NCBI GenBank assembly: GCA_902570265.1
Contig: CACFXF010000010.1
Span: forward strand, 1-62,987
Length of the DNA stretch: 62,987 bases
From: an uncultured Alphaproteobacteria bacterium
Lineage (GTDB): Bacteria; Pseudomonadota; Alphaproteobacteria; Rhodobacterales; Rhodobacteraceae
Direction: 5' to 3'
This document shows, one piece after another, positions 28,847 through 37,280 of the stretch (within the stretch, counting starts at the first letter, position 1; every line of letters begins with the position of its first letter). The notes under the pieces were generated by a model. It had not been told where the DNA came from, ran no database searches, and saw nothing but the letters and a program-made list of their open reading frames with translations. The translations under genes were made by a program, and so were the position numbers.

Positions 28847-28922
28847 TTAAATCTATTTGTATAATATATAATTCAAAACACGTACAAAATCAAACTTACA
28901 AAAATTTTTAGCAAGGGAAAAA

Positions 28923-29927
28923 ATGTCTGAGATTGAAACTGAGGAATTAAGTTTAAGTGATATTTACAACCTATCACTTAAAGTCTTCACCAAAAATGGT
29001 TGCAATGGAAATAACGCAACTGCACTTTCAAAAATTGTACATGATGCTGAAAGAGATGGTTCATTGTCTCACGGTTTATTTAGAATACCTGGTTATGTAG
29101 CCTCATTAAGATCTGGTAAAGTAAAAGGAGATGCAGAACCTGTAATTGACAATAGTTTACCCTCAGTCATTTCTATTGATGGAAATTATGGTTTTGCACC
29201 CTATGCCCTTGAGAAAGGACTTCCCTACTTATCAAATAGTGCTGAACAACTAGGCATTGCAATCATGAAAATCACAAATACATTTCATTTTGCTGCTTTA
29301 TGGCCTGAAACCGAATTTTTAGCAAATAAAGGTTTAGTTGGAATAGCATGTACTGCTGCAAAACCTATGGTAGCACCAGCAGGTGCAAAAAAAGCTTTTT
29401 TTGGTACTAACCCAATTTCTTTTGCATGGCCAAGAATTGGGGAAACACCTATCGTATTTGATATGGCAACCTCAAGGCTTGCAATGGGCGATGTACAGAT
29501 TGCTGCAAGAGATGGGCACCAATTACCTGATGGAACAGGTTTAGGACCTAATGGTGAACCTACAAATAACCCAAAAGATGTAATTAAAGGTGTTCTGTTG
29601 CCGTTTGGTGGGTATAAAGGTTCTGCTATTTCTTTAATGGTAGAATTACTATCAGCGGGACTTACCGGAGATAATTTTTCATATGAAGCCGGAGAAAAGG
29701 ATAATAATGATGGTGGACCGCCTAAAGGTGGGGAACTAGTTATTGCTATTAGTCCAAAACTAGTTGCAGGAAATAATTGGGAAAAACATACTTTAGATTT
29801 TATAAAAAAACTAAAAGAATTAGAAGGAATTAGAATACCAGGTGAAAGACGTCATAAAAATAGATTTAATACTGGTTTAAGGAAAATTAACAAAGAAATG
29901 CTACAAAAGGTTAGAAACCTTTTGTAA
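28923..29927 (+). CDS. Ldh/DpkA-type NAD(P)H-dependent oxidoreductase
   Basis: Member of the malate/L-lactate dehydrogenase (Ldh) superfamily, which includes Delta1-piperideine/pyrroline-2-carboxylate reductase DpkA, sulfolactate and ureidoglycolate dehydrogenases. The 334-residue protein carries SHGLFRIPGYVASLRSG (catalytic His at the start), TNTFHFAALWP, GTNPISFAWP and LPFGGYKGSAISLMVE. The SHGLFRIPGY form most resembles DpkA, so a cyclic imino-acid substrate is a guess. Good RBS aaggg before ATG. It is the last gene of the 25509-29927 cluster. Confidence 0.85.
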   Translation: MSEIETEELSLSDIYNLSLKVFTKNGCNGNNATALSKIVHDAERDGSLSHGLFRIPGYVASLRSGKVKGDAEPVIDNSLPSVISIDGNYGFAPYALEKGLPYLSNSAEQLGIAIMKITNTFHFAALWPETEFLANKGLVGIACTAAKPMVAPAGAKKAFFGTNPISFAWPRIGETPIVFDMATSRLAMGDVQIAARDGHQLPDGTGLGPNGEPTNNPKDVIKGVLLPFGGYKGSAISLMVELLSAGLTGDNFSYEAGEKDNNDGGPPKGGELVIAISPKLVAGNNWEKHTLDFIKKLKELEGIRIPGERRHKNRFNTGLRKINKEMLQKVRNLL

Positions 29928-29985
29928 GCATAAAAATTTTTCTGCAATTAAATTAGGATATTTCTAATAAATAGAGGATAAAGTT

Positions 29986-31155
29986 TTGAAAAAAACACTT
30001 ATAAGACCGACAAGTTTATCTCCTAATTCTTCGACACCACTTGTTTCACCTATTATACAATCAAATGTTTATGTTACAAAAGACCCTAGCACTCTCGATA
30101 AAATATATAATGGAGAGCTAAATGGATATACATACGCACGAGAAAAACATCCTAATGCTGAGATTTTGGCGAAAAGAATAAATATATTAGAAAACTCTAA
30201 AAATGGTTTTATTACCTCCTCTGGAATGTCTGCCATTTCTGCAGTTCTTTTTAGTTTATGCAGGTCTGGTGAACATGTAATTGCAGGAGATCAGCTATAC
30301 GGAAGAACATCTAGATTACTCCAAGAGGATTTACCTAGGCTTGGAATAAAAACAACATTTGTTGATACAACAGATTACAAAAAAGTCCAAGAATCTATTT
30401 CAAAAAAAACAAGAATAGTAATAATTGAACTAATTTCAAATCCAACGCTTAGGATCTCTGATATAATAAAAATCTCAAAAATCTGTAAAAAAAATAAAAT
30501 AATGTTAGTTGTTGATAATACATTTACAACACCATTATCAATCAAACCTCTGGATTTAGGGGCAGATATTATAATACACTCTATTACAAAGCTTTTGTCA
30601 GGCCATTCTGACGTCACATTAGGTTATTTTTCAACAAATCATTCTGAAATTTTTAATAGAATTTATGACTATGCTGTAACAACTGGTCTTACAGCCAGTC
30701 CTTTTGAGTGCTGGCTAGCAGAAAGGGGACTTAACACATTCGAAATAAGATTTCATAAATGTCAAGAAAATGCAGAAAAGCTAGCAGTTTGGCTGCAAAA
30801 AAGACCTGAAGTTATAAATGTTATTTATCCAAAATTTAATAATCACCCTGATAAAAAGATATTCAAAACACTATTTAATGGTAATAGCTGTAACATGGTC
30901 AGTTTTGAACTAAGGGGAAATCGATCCGTGGCAAATAAATTTGCTAAAAATGCAAATCAAATTTCTTTTGCTCCAACATTAGGAGATGTAGGAACCACTC
31001 TTTCACATCCAGCTTCAAGCTCACATCGAAGCCTTTCAAAAGCTCAAAGAAAAAAAATGGGTATAACAGAAGGTTTTTTTAGAGTTTCCGTTGGATTGGA
31101 AAATATAGAAGACTTAAAAAATGAATTCAAAAAAGGGCTAAAAGATTTGCAATAA
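29986..31155 (+). CDS. Cys/Met-metabolism PLP enzyme (cystathionine lyase/synthase type)
   Basis: PLP-dependent trans-sulfuration family, 389 residues, TTG start at 29986 with agagga nine bases before. Y105 (GDQLYGRT), D177 (VVDNTF) and PLP lysine K202 (SITKLLSGHSD) are present. Such enzymes include cystathionine gamma-synthase (MetB), beta-lyase (MetC), methionine gamma-lyase and O-acetylhomoserine sulfhydrylase; the sequence does not settle which. With an acetyl-type MetA in the same window, a role in methionine synthesis is possible. Confidence 0.85.
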   Translation: MKKTLIRPTSLSPNSSTPLVSPIIQSNVYVTKDPSTLDKIYNGELNGYTYAREKHPNAEILAKRINILENSKNGFITSSGMSAISAVLFSLCRSGEHVIAGDQLYGRTSRLLQEDLPRLGIKTTFVDTTDYKKVQESISKKTRIVIIELISNPTLRISDIIKISKICKKNKIMLVVDNTFTTPLSIKPLDLGADIIIHSITKLLSGHSDVTLGYFSTNHSEIFNRIYDYAVTTGLTASPFECWLAERGLNTFEIRFHKCQENAEKLAVWLQKRPEVINVIYPKFNNHPDKKIFKTLFNGNSCNMVSFELRGNRSVANKFAKNANQISFAPTLGDVGTTLSHPASSSHRSLSKAQRKKMGITEGFFRVSVGLENIEDLKNEFKKGLKDLQ

Positions 31156-31181
31156 ATAAGGTAAAGAAATTTTTAAAAATC

Positions 31182-31379
31182 TCACTTTTTAATAAGCCTT
31201 TTTCTATTTTTTCTTTTTCCATAACCCAATCTTTTCATAATTTTCATTCTCTCAGTATGGCTTAATTTTATCCATTTTGAGATTTCATTTCTAGTTCTAC
31301 CACACCCTATACAATTTTGAGTATCTTTATCAATAGTACATATACCTATACACGGGCTAATAAATAAGTTTTCATTCAT
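31182..31379 (-). CDS. DUF1289 small Cys-rich protein
   Basis: A 65-residue protein with C10, C14, C23 and C26 in the DUF1289 pattern SPCIGICTID...CIGCGRTRNEI..W, then a basic tail. The four Cys probably bind zinc or an Fe-S cluster. Function unknown. Encoded 9 bp after the stop of the EamA transporter gene on the same strand, so probably co-transcribed. Confidence 0.9.
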   Translation of the reverse strand: MNENLFISPCIGICTIDKDTQNCIGCGRTRNEISKWIKLSHTERMKIMKRLGYGKRKNRKRLIKK

Positions 31380-31388
31380 TCTTTGACT

Positions 31389-32294
31389 TTAACTATTTTT
31401 TTCTTTTAAACAATAAAGACTTGAAATTAACACAATAGATCCACCAAATATGTACGAAATAAAAAATTGTTCTTTAAAAAATAAGATAATCCAAATTAAA
31501 GATAAAACTGGTGTAAAAAAAACTAAAATTGCAGAATTAGTAACTGATATAGATTTTAGAGCCTTAAGCCAAAAAATGTAAGATACTCCATTGATAAATA
31601 TTCCATTTATTATAATTGGTAATAATTCCTTTTTGCTTGGCAATTGAAACGTAGAAAAAAATCCTAAAGCTAATGTTGAAGTAATTGTTCCACCAAAGAA
31701 TATGAGAAATGAAAATTGCAAAATTTCAACTTCAGATTTTTTACTTAAAATAGAAAATAAAGCAAAACAAAATGCGCCAAGCAAAACTGAAAGACTTACA
31801 TTTATTCCAGTAAACCTTATTTGATTAAAATCACCTGTTGTTATAATGATTAATATTCCCGTAAATCCAAAAAATACAGCTATAATTTTAAAAGGATCTA
31901 ATTTTTCTTTCATGAATATTGAACCTAATAAAATCATTTGTAGTGGCCATGAGTATTGAAGGATTAGTACTTCAACACTGTTCCCCTCATAATATCCATA
32001 ATACAAAAATAAATAGTATAATGCACAACCAAGTGACCCTAAAAATAAATTATACAAATAATGATTTTTTTTTAGTGACGCATCGAATTTTAGTCCTCTT
32101 GAGAGATATAATATTAATCCCAAACAAAATAAAGAAATTATATTCGACCAAAAAAGTAATTGATAAAAATCTAATGTTATCTGCCCAAACCTAGATATTA
32201 CTGGAATAAAGCTCCATGCGAATATACAAAAAAAAGCATAAATATAACCAACTTTATTTTTTTTTATATTCAAAAAATTATTCTTACTTTTCAT
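31389..32294 (-). CDS. EamA-family (DMT) transporter
   Basis: A 301-residue membrane protein with ten predicted helices in two homologous halves, as in drug/metabolite exporters. Recognisable pieces are AWSFIPVISRFG in the first helix, QYSWPLQMILLGSIFMKEKL at the end of half one and FFTPVLSLIWIILFFKEQF in half two. Substrate unknown; related proteins export amino acids or other metabolites. The DUF1289 gene follows closely. Confidence 0.9.
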   Translation of the reverse strand: MKSKNNFLNIKKNKVGYIYAFFCIFAWSFIPVISRFGQITLDFYQLLFWSNIISLFCLGLILYLSRGLKFDASLKKNHYLYNLFLGSLGCALYYLFLYYGYYEGNSVEVLILQYSWPLQMILLGSIFMKEKLDPFKIIAVFFGFTGILIIITTGDFNQIRFTGINVSLSVLLGAFCFALFSILSKKSEVEILQFSFLIFFGGTITSTLALGFFSTFQLPSKKELLPIIINGIFINGVSYIFWLKALKSISVTNSAILVFFTPVLSLIWIILFFKEQFFISYIFGGSIVLISSLYCLKEKNS

Positions 32295-32544
32295 TGATTT
32301 TCTATTAAATAATTCTTTTAATAAGTAAATACATAAATTTTTGATACAAAATACAATTTATCCCTTCAAAGTTGAATAGTTTAAAAATTTTATTAATGTT
32401 AGAGAAGTAAATATACAGATTTCCATAATTATGAGAAAAATTAATTTAGATAAATGATTAAAAGTTCCATAGGAACTTTTTAAAAGTATCCCATCAAAAC
32501 TAAAGACTTGAAATACTTATCTGTTTTTTAGTTAAAAATTTTAA

Positions 32545-32583
32545 GAACAAAAAAAGAAGCCCCATTGATCAAATGGAGCTTCT
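32545..32583 (-). terminator. rho-independent terminator (minus strand)
   Basis: On the minus strand the stem agaagctccatt/aatggggcttct (one T-G wobble) with loop tgatc runs straight into a seven-T tract. On the plus strand the wobble becomes a mismatch and there is no T-run, so the direction is clear. Confidence 0.75.
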
Positions 32584-32660
32584 ATTAGCAAGTTGGAGGA
32601 AAGCAGACATACCTTTTACAAACAGGGCTGAGCTTTCAACCATTTTTATTCTTGCAAATT
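32545..32660 (-). ncRNA. candidate small RNA with anti-Shine-Dalgarno segment
   Basis: The terminator above has no ORF feeding into it on the minus strand; the nearest facing gene is on the plus strand. The RNA just before it contains GCUUUCCUCCAACUUGC, including CUUUCCUCC, the motif exposed by alphaproteobacterial CcsR/cuckoo-type sRNAs. A double hairpin as in that family is not evident. The 5' end is a guess from the space available; the promoter is not resolved. Confidence 0.35.
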
Positions 32661-32702
32661 TAATACCATTATTATCTATTTTTTATAAAAAAAGGATCTA
32701 AA

Positions 32703-33764
32703 ATGACAGAAAACAAACTTTCAATAGAAAAATTGAAAAACCTTCAATGGAAAATAATGCAAGACGTATCAGCTTCTGCGCTAATTCCTCTTATGAGGAT
32801 TGGAGACGAGTTAGGACTATTTATCGTATTAGGTAAGCAAGGACCCTGTACAGAAAGTGAGTTTTCCAATTTTGCAAAAATTGACCAAAGATATGCTAAA
32901 GAATGGCTACTTGCAATGTGTGCTGCAGGCTATGTATCGCATAGCGATGAAGTCTCAAAATTTTATATGTCAGAAGAACAAAAAGCAGTTTTTTCATTTG
33001 AAGAAAGTTCGGCTTTTATGTTGGGTGCATTCGATATTTTAAGTGGTAATATTCATAATATTGAGAAAGTAAAAACGGCTTTTAAAACTGGTCAAGGTGT
33101 TAATTATGATGATTCTCATCCTTGTATTTTCTCAGGTACAGCAAGATTTTTTAGGCCTTCATATTCTTTAAATTTACTAAAAAAGTGGATTCCAGCTATA
33201 CCTGATGTAGAAAGAAAACTGAAAAATGGATGTAATTTTGCTGATATCGGTTGCGGGTTTGGCATCTCTTCTATGATGATTGCTGATGCTTTTCAAAATT
33301 CTAAAATCTTTGGTTTTGATATGCATAAACCCTCAATTGAAATTGCAATTAAAGATGCAAAAAAACAGAATTTAAATAATGCCAAATTTGAAGTAGCTGA
33401 TGCTGAAAGTTATTGTGGGAAATATGATGTTATCACATTTTTTGATTGTTTACATGATATGGGAGATCCCTTAGCAGCATCAAAATACGCATTCAACCAT
33501 TTAAATGAAGATGGAACATTGATTTTAATAGAACCATCTGCATCAGACTCACCAAAGGAGAACTTTAATACAATTGGCCAAATGTATTATTCATTTTCTA
33601 CAATGGGATGTATTCCTACATCTAAATCACAAAAAAAAGGACTAGCACTGGGAGCACAAGCAGGACCAAAGAAGTTAATTAAAATTTTAGAAGAATCTGG
33701 ATTTAGTAAGTGTGAAATAGTAAAAAAGAATGCAACGAATATGATAATAACAGCAAAAAAGTAA
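32703..33764 (+). CDS. SAM-dependent methyltransferase with winged-helix N-domain
   Basis: A 353-residue class I methyltransferase. Residues 1 to about 110 form the winged-helix dimerisation domain seen in O-methyltransferases and the Rv2258c-like group. The catalytic domain starts with NFADIGCGFGISS (SAM loop), acidic D in FGFDMHKPS, then FDCLHDMGDP and LIEPSASD. The substrate cannot be read. It is monocistronic by context. Confidence 0.85.
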   Translation: MTENKLSIEKLKNLQWKIMQDVSASALIPLMRIGDELGLFIVLGKQGPCTESEFSNFAKIDQRYAKEWLLAMCAAGYVSHSDEVSKFYMSEEQKAVFSFEESSAFMLGAFDILSGNIHNIEKVKTAFKTGQGVNYDDSHPCIFSGTARFFRPSYSLNLLKKWIPAIPDVERKLKNGCNFADIGCGFGISSMMIADAFQNSKIFGFDMHKPSIEIAIKDAKKQNLNNAKFEVADAESYCGKYDVITFFDCLHDMGDPLAASKYAFNHLNEDGTLILIEPSASDSPKENFNTIGQMYYSFSTMGCIPTSKSQKKGLALGAQAGPKKLIKILEESGFSKCEIVKKNATNMIITAKK

Positions 33765-33940
33765 AATTCGTCCATATAAACAAATAAAAAAAAATAATTC
33801 GAAACTTTCTACTAATTAGTTTAATTTAACATGATATCACTGGTCATAATCAAATCAGTTTTGTTAAACCAAAATTTCTTTGTTTAACACAAACCTGGTA
33901 AATTTAAAGTTTTATCAATTATAATAATCTTTTTAATTTG
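33765..33940. other. spacer between convergent genes with a weak hairpin
   Basis: Contains gttaaacc(aaa)...tttgtttaac at about 33864-33886, which may terminate either gene, but no clear T-run follows. Nothing else seen. Confidence 0.3.
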
Positions 33941-34360
33941 CTATTTAGGGATTTCCTGATGTATCTCAACTACGTTGCCTTCAGGGTCCTGAAAAAAAAT
34001 CTGATGCCATTCTTTCGAAAAAGTACAACCATAATCTGCATAATTTATGTTATTTTTTTTTAAAATCTTTTTTACGTATTCAATGTTGTCGGTTCTAAAT
34101 GCAATATGTCCCTTCTCAACAGGATTTAAAAATTGTTTATTTTTTGCAGCAACACCTAAATCTTTTTCTGCTAAATGCATCTGCACGTTACCATCGCTTA
34201 CAAACTTAATTGCACCTTCATAACCTTCACTTTCAGAAGATTTTGTTCTTTTAAAATTATCTTGTGGTAAGGATTTTAATCCTAAAATATTTTGGTAAAA
34301 ATCATTTAATTCATCCACATTTTTTGAAACTAAATTAACATGATGAAACTTTAAATTCAT
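33941..34360 (-). CDS. VOC-family (glyoxalase-like) protein
   Basis: A 139-residue vicinal-oxygen-chelate fold protein. Starts FHHVNLVSKNVDELNDFYQNILGL with a metal His near the N-terminus and ends FFQDPEGNVVEIHQE with the terminal Glu ligand; HIAFRTDNIEYV in the middle supplies another His. It may be a lyase, dioxygenase or resistance-type protein; substrate unknown. Confidence 0.85.
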   Translation of the reverse strand: MNLKFHHVNLVSKNVDELNDFYQNILGLKSLPQDNFKRTKSSESEGYEGAIKFVSDGNVQMHLAEKDLGVAAKNKQFLNPVEKGHIAFRTDNIEYVKKILKKNNINYADYGCTFSKEWHQIFFQDPEGNVVEIHQEIPK

Positions 34361-34512
34361 TATTTACTCCAATCATTAAATACACAGAATTAATTTACAA
34401 AATACCTAATTTTATTTTTTTTTATACTAAAATATTTTCATTTTACTTGAAAAATAAAAGGATAAATGTAACAATATTTTATATTTCATTATGTTTATCG
34501 AAATAAGGAATA

Positions 34513-34884
34513 ATGATGCCAAATTTATTTGTAAAATCTTTTAAAGATGCTGATGAAGTTAAAACTCCCAACAAAACTCATGCAGCAGTGGTTAAGCTCG
34601 GTAATGTAAATGCTACAAAAGTAGTCCTTCAACCAGGCTGGAAATGGTCTGAATGCGTAAAACCAGTAGTGGGAGGAGATAGTTGTCAAGCTGGCCATGT
34701 TGGAGTAATAATTCAAGGATCAATGAAATGTACTCATGATGATGGATCAGAAATAGTTGCATCATCTGGAGATGCCTATTATTTTGCTCCTGGACATGAT
34801 GGATGGGTTCTGGGAGATGAACCTGTTATTATGTACGAATTTGCAGAAACTGGGAAAGATTTTGGACCTTGGAAAAAAGCCTGA
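34513..34884 (+). CDS. small cupin-domain protein
   Basis: A 123-residue single-domain cupin: VVLQPGWKWSECVKP, CQAGHVGVIIQGSMK, the second motif ASSGDAYYFAPGHDGWV, and a final YEFAE strand. H at the first motif (GHVG) and H in PGHDG are present, but the full His-His-Glu-His set is not, so metal binding is doubtful. Function unknown. Confidence 0.75.
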   Translation: MMPNLFVKSFKDADEVKTPNKTHAAVVKLGNVNATKVVLQPGWKWSECVKPVVGGDSCQAGHVGVIIQGSMKCTHDDGSEIVASSGDAYYFAPGHDGWVLGDEPVIMYEFAETGKDFGPWKKA

Positions 34885-34946
34885 CGTTTAAATCGTAAAT
34901 AAAAATTTACTTTTAATATATAGAAATTAAGGAATGTTAATTTAAA

Positions 34947-35141
34947 ATGAAAAAATTGTTTATATTACCTACATTATTACTTGTTTTAACATCTTGCCAG
35001 GCCAAATATCTAACACCTGAAGGTGAAAGACTAGTTAAAAATGTTGCAGCAGGTTGTGTATTTGGTGAAATGTTTTTTGAAGATTGCAAAGCAGGTGCAG
35101 CAGTTACTGGAGCTGCAACAATTATAGATGGTCAGAATTAA
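34947..35141 (+). CDS. small lipoprotein, unknown
   Basis: A 64-residue protein with a lipoprotein signal MKKLFILPTLLLVLTSC; the lipobox LTSC places the modified Cys at 17. The mature part has two more Cys and a small-residue-rich GAAVTGAATI stretch. RBS gga is present. The 3' end overlaps the convergent methyltransferase gene by 20 bp. No function known. Confidence 0.65.
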   Translation: MKKLFILPTLLLVLTSCQAKYLTPEGERLVKNVAAGCVFGEMFFEDCKAGAAVTGAATIIDGQN

Positions 35142-35766
35142 TTGCTTTCCTAAAAATGGCAATTATTGTTTTGTCCTTAAGTTTTTCTTGTTTATTTATC
35201 TTCCCATAGATATTAACTTTGTGGAAATTTAAACTCTCAATCTTTTTTCCTAAATTTTCAATTGCTTGTTTAAATCCATTTTTACAAAAAACTTCTTCAT
35301 GAATAGTAATCACAAATAGTCCTCCAGGTTTGACAATTCTTAATAATTCTCCAAAAATATTGGGTCCCAAGTGACCATGTGTAAATGTACCAGCGCTTAA
35401 AATTGCTCCGTATATATTATCAGCAATTTTTAGCTTCTGATTTAAATCAGTAACAATAATTTTTTCATAATTTTTTTTTTGTTCTGCTTGATCCAGCATT
35501 TCTTTAGAAATATCAATTGCGTGTAATTTTGATGATGAATATTTCTTCAAATATTTGGAAATTAAACCGGTTCCAGCTCCAACATCAAGTATTGGACTAT
35601 CACCTTTTCTAGAATACTTTAAAAAATATTTAACAACATTTTGAGGTGATTTATAATTATTTTTATATGCAAAATCTCTATCATAGTTCTTAGACCATGC
35701 TTTATATAAATTAATTGTATCTTCTACTGAACTAAGTGAATATGCATCTTGTAATTTTTTACTCAT
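35122..35766 (-). CDS. class I SAM-dependent methyltransferase
   Basis: A 214-residue methyltransferase with the SAM-binding loop LDVGAGTGLISKYL, acidic DISKEMLDQA, and VTDLNQKL as motif II/III. Overall it resembles small UbiE/WBSCR27-type enzymes (LYKAWSKNYDRD at the N-terminus). Substrate unknown. Confidence 0.85.
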   Translation of the reverse strand: MSKKLQDAYSLSSVEDTINLYKAWSKNYDRDFAYKNNYKSPQNVVKYFLKYSRKGDSPILDVGAGTGLISKYLKKYSSSKLHAIDISKEMLDQAEQKKNYEKIIVTDLNQKLKIADNIYGAILSAGTFTHGHLGPNIFGELLRIVKPGGLFVITIHEEVFCKNGFKQAIENLGKKIESLNFHKVNIYGKINKQEKLKDKTIIAIFRKAINSDHL

Positions 35767-35886
35767 TTTTAAAGATAAACTATGTTGCAGTTAGTAATTA
35801 AAAAAAATAAAATAAGAATATCTATTTTTAAAATAATATATTAATATAATCAAATAATTTAAAATAGTTCTGCAGCCATTGATCTG

Positions 35887-37044
35887 ATGATGATTAATCA
35901 AGAATTAAAATCGGTATTAAAAGAAATTGATCAGTCAAATGGACTGCCAAATAGAAACTATACTGACAACATTCAGTATAATTTAGAGAAAAAATTATTA
36001 ATTTTTGACCAATGGACTGGGGTCGCTGTATCAGAGGATATTCCAAATGTTGGAGATGCTATACCAATTACTTTTGTAGGAGTTCCCCTTCTTCTGTTAA
36101 GAAACGGAAAAAGAGAACTAAAAGTTTTTCTAAATGTATGCAGACATCGTGGTATGATATTAATAAATAAACCAAAAAATGTTAGTGGTGCTATAAGATG
36201 CCCATATCATAGCTGGTGCTATTCTAAAAATGGAAATTTAATTAGTACACCACACGTTGGTGGACCAGGAAAGAATATACATAAAGGAATTAATAAGGAA
36301 AAATTAGGTCTATTAGAAATTAAAAGTCATATCTGGCAGAATATAATTTGGATTAATATTAATGGAAATGCTCCTGCTTTTGAGAATTATATGACAGATG
36401 CAATGAAACGATGGTCTGATTTTAATCAGGAACAATTTCATGGTGGAAAAGATAGTAAATTTCAACTAAAAGTAAAATGCAATTGGAAGTTAGCAGTTGA
36501 AAACTATTGTGAAAGTTATCATCTGCCATGGGTCCACCCCGACCTAAATTCTTATTCAAGATTACAAGATCATTACAATATAGAAAATCCAGGATTTTAC
36601 TCTGGGCAAGGGACTTTGCTTTATAAACAAATAAAAGGTCCAAAAAATGTTAAATTTCCAAATTTTAAAAATTTATCAGAAAAATGGAAAAAATCTGCAG
36701 AATATTTGGCTATTTATCCAAATGTCTTGTTAGGTGTTCATAAAGATCATACCTATTCAATAATTTTAATTCCTAAAGGACCAAATAAGACCATAGAAAA
36801 AGTTGATATATATTACTCAAAGAAAATTACTGATACCAATCTCAGAAAAAGAAATACAAAACAATGGAAAAAAGTATTTAAAGAAGATATCTCAGTAGTG
36901 GAAGGCATGCAAAAAGGAAGAAAAGGTATTCATTTTGATGGAGGAAAATTTTCACCAGTTATGGATGGGCCAACTCATTGTTTTCACAAGTGGGTTGCTT
37001 CAAATTTATTAACTATAGAAAATAATCTCCATGAAAAACAGTAA
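35887..37044 (+). CDS. Rieske non-haem iron oxygenase, alpha subunit
   Basis: Ring-hydroxylating or demethylating oxygenase, 385 residues. The Rieske cluster ligands are C85-H87 (CRHRG) and C105-H108 (CPYHSW); the mononuclear iron site holds H212 and H217 in NYCESYHLPWVHPDL. Proteins of this type act on aromatics, carnitine, choline-like or quaternary amines with a separate reductase; no reductase is adjacent. The start ATG ATG at 35887 is followed by a typical N-terminus. Confidence 0.92.
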   Translation: MMINQELKSVLKEIDQSNGLPNRNYTDNIQYNLEKKLLIFDQWTGVAVSEDIPNVGDAIPITFVGVPLLLLRNGKRELKVFLNVCRHRGMILINKPKNVSGAIRCPYHSWCYSKNGNLISTPHVGGPGKNIHKGINKEKLGLLEIKSHIWQNIIWININGNAPAFENYMTDAMKRWSDFNQEQFHGGKDSKFQLKVKCNWKLAVENYCESYHLPWVHPDLNSYSRLQDHYNIENPGFYSGQGTLLYKQIKGPKNVKFPNFKNLSEKWKKSAEYLAIYPNVLLGVHKDHTYSIILIPKGPNKTIEKVDIYYSKKITDTNLRKRNTKQWKKVFKEDISVVEGMQKGRKGIHFDGGKFSPVMDGPTHCFHKWVASNLLTIENNLHEKQ

Positions 37045-37249
37045 AATAAATAAAAAAATTGCATTATATTTTAAGAAAAGAAGATATAACCACTTAGTAC
37101 AAATATTTGCAAGAAAATCAAAAAAAATTAAAGATTTAGACAATGCTTGTTTTTTGGCTACACAGGCATACGTCTTGTCACTTGAAAGTGATAATCCTTT
37201 ATCAAAAAGTTTATTAAATTTTTTAAAAAAATATAATAGAGAGAATTAA
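37031..37249 (+). CDS. 72-residue hypothetical protein
   Basis: Overlaps the oxygenase gene by 14 bp, an operon-like arrangement. The basic N-terminus (KNSKINKKIALYFKKRRYNH) and following helices (DNACFLATQAYVLSLESDNP) recall a TPR-like helical hairpin. I do not recognise a family. Kept because the overlap and coding-like composition support it. Confidence 0.5.
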   Translation: MKNSKINKKIALYFKKRRYNHLVQIFARKSKKIKDLDNACFLATQAYVLSLESDNPLSKSLLNFLKKYNREN

Positions 37250-37280
37250 TCTACATAGTTAGAAAAAATTATAGTTTGAA

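Larger units (their letters stand above)
32295..32702. other. 408-bp divergent region with minus-strand RNA signals
   Basis: No protein gene seen. It lies between the EamA gene (minus) and a methyltransferase gene (plus). It carries a strong minus-strand terminator (32545-32583) with no gene upstream of it on that strand, hence the small-RNA proposal below. Confidence 0.6.

Noticed and set aside
29928-29985. SAM riboswitch before the PLP enzyme
   Set aside because: The 58-bp spacer is too short and shows no stem resembling SAM-II or SAM-V cores.
32588-32650. possible SRP (4.5S) RNA because of ggaggaaagcag
   Set aside because: The conserved GGUCCGGAAGGAAGCAGCC tip and pairing arms are not present.
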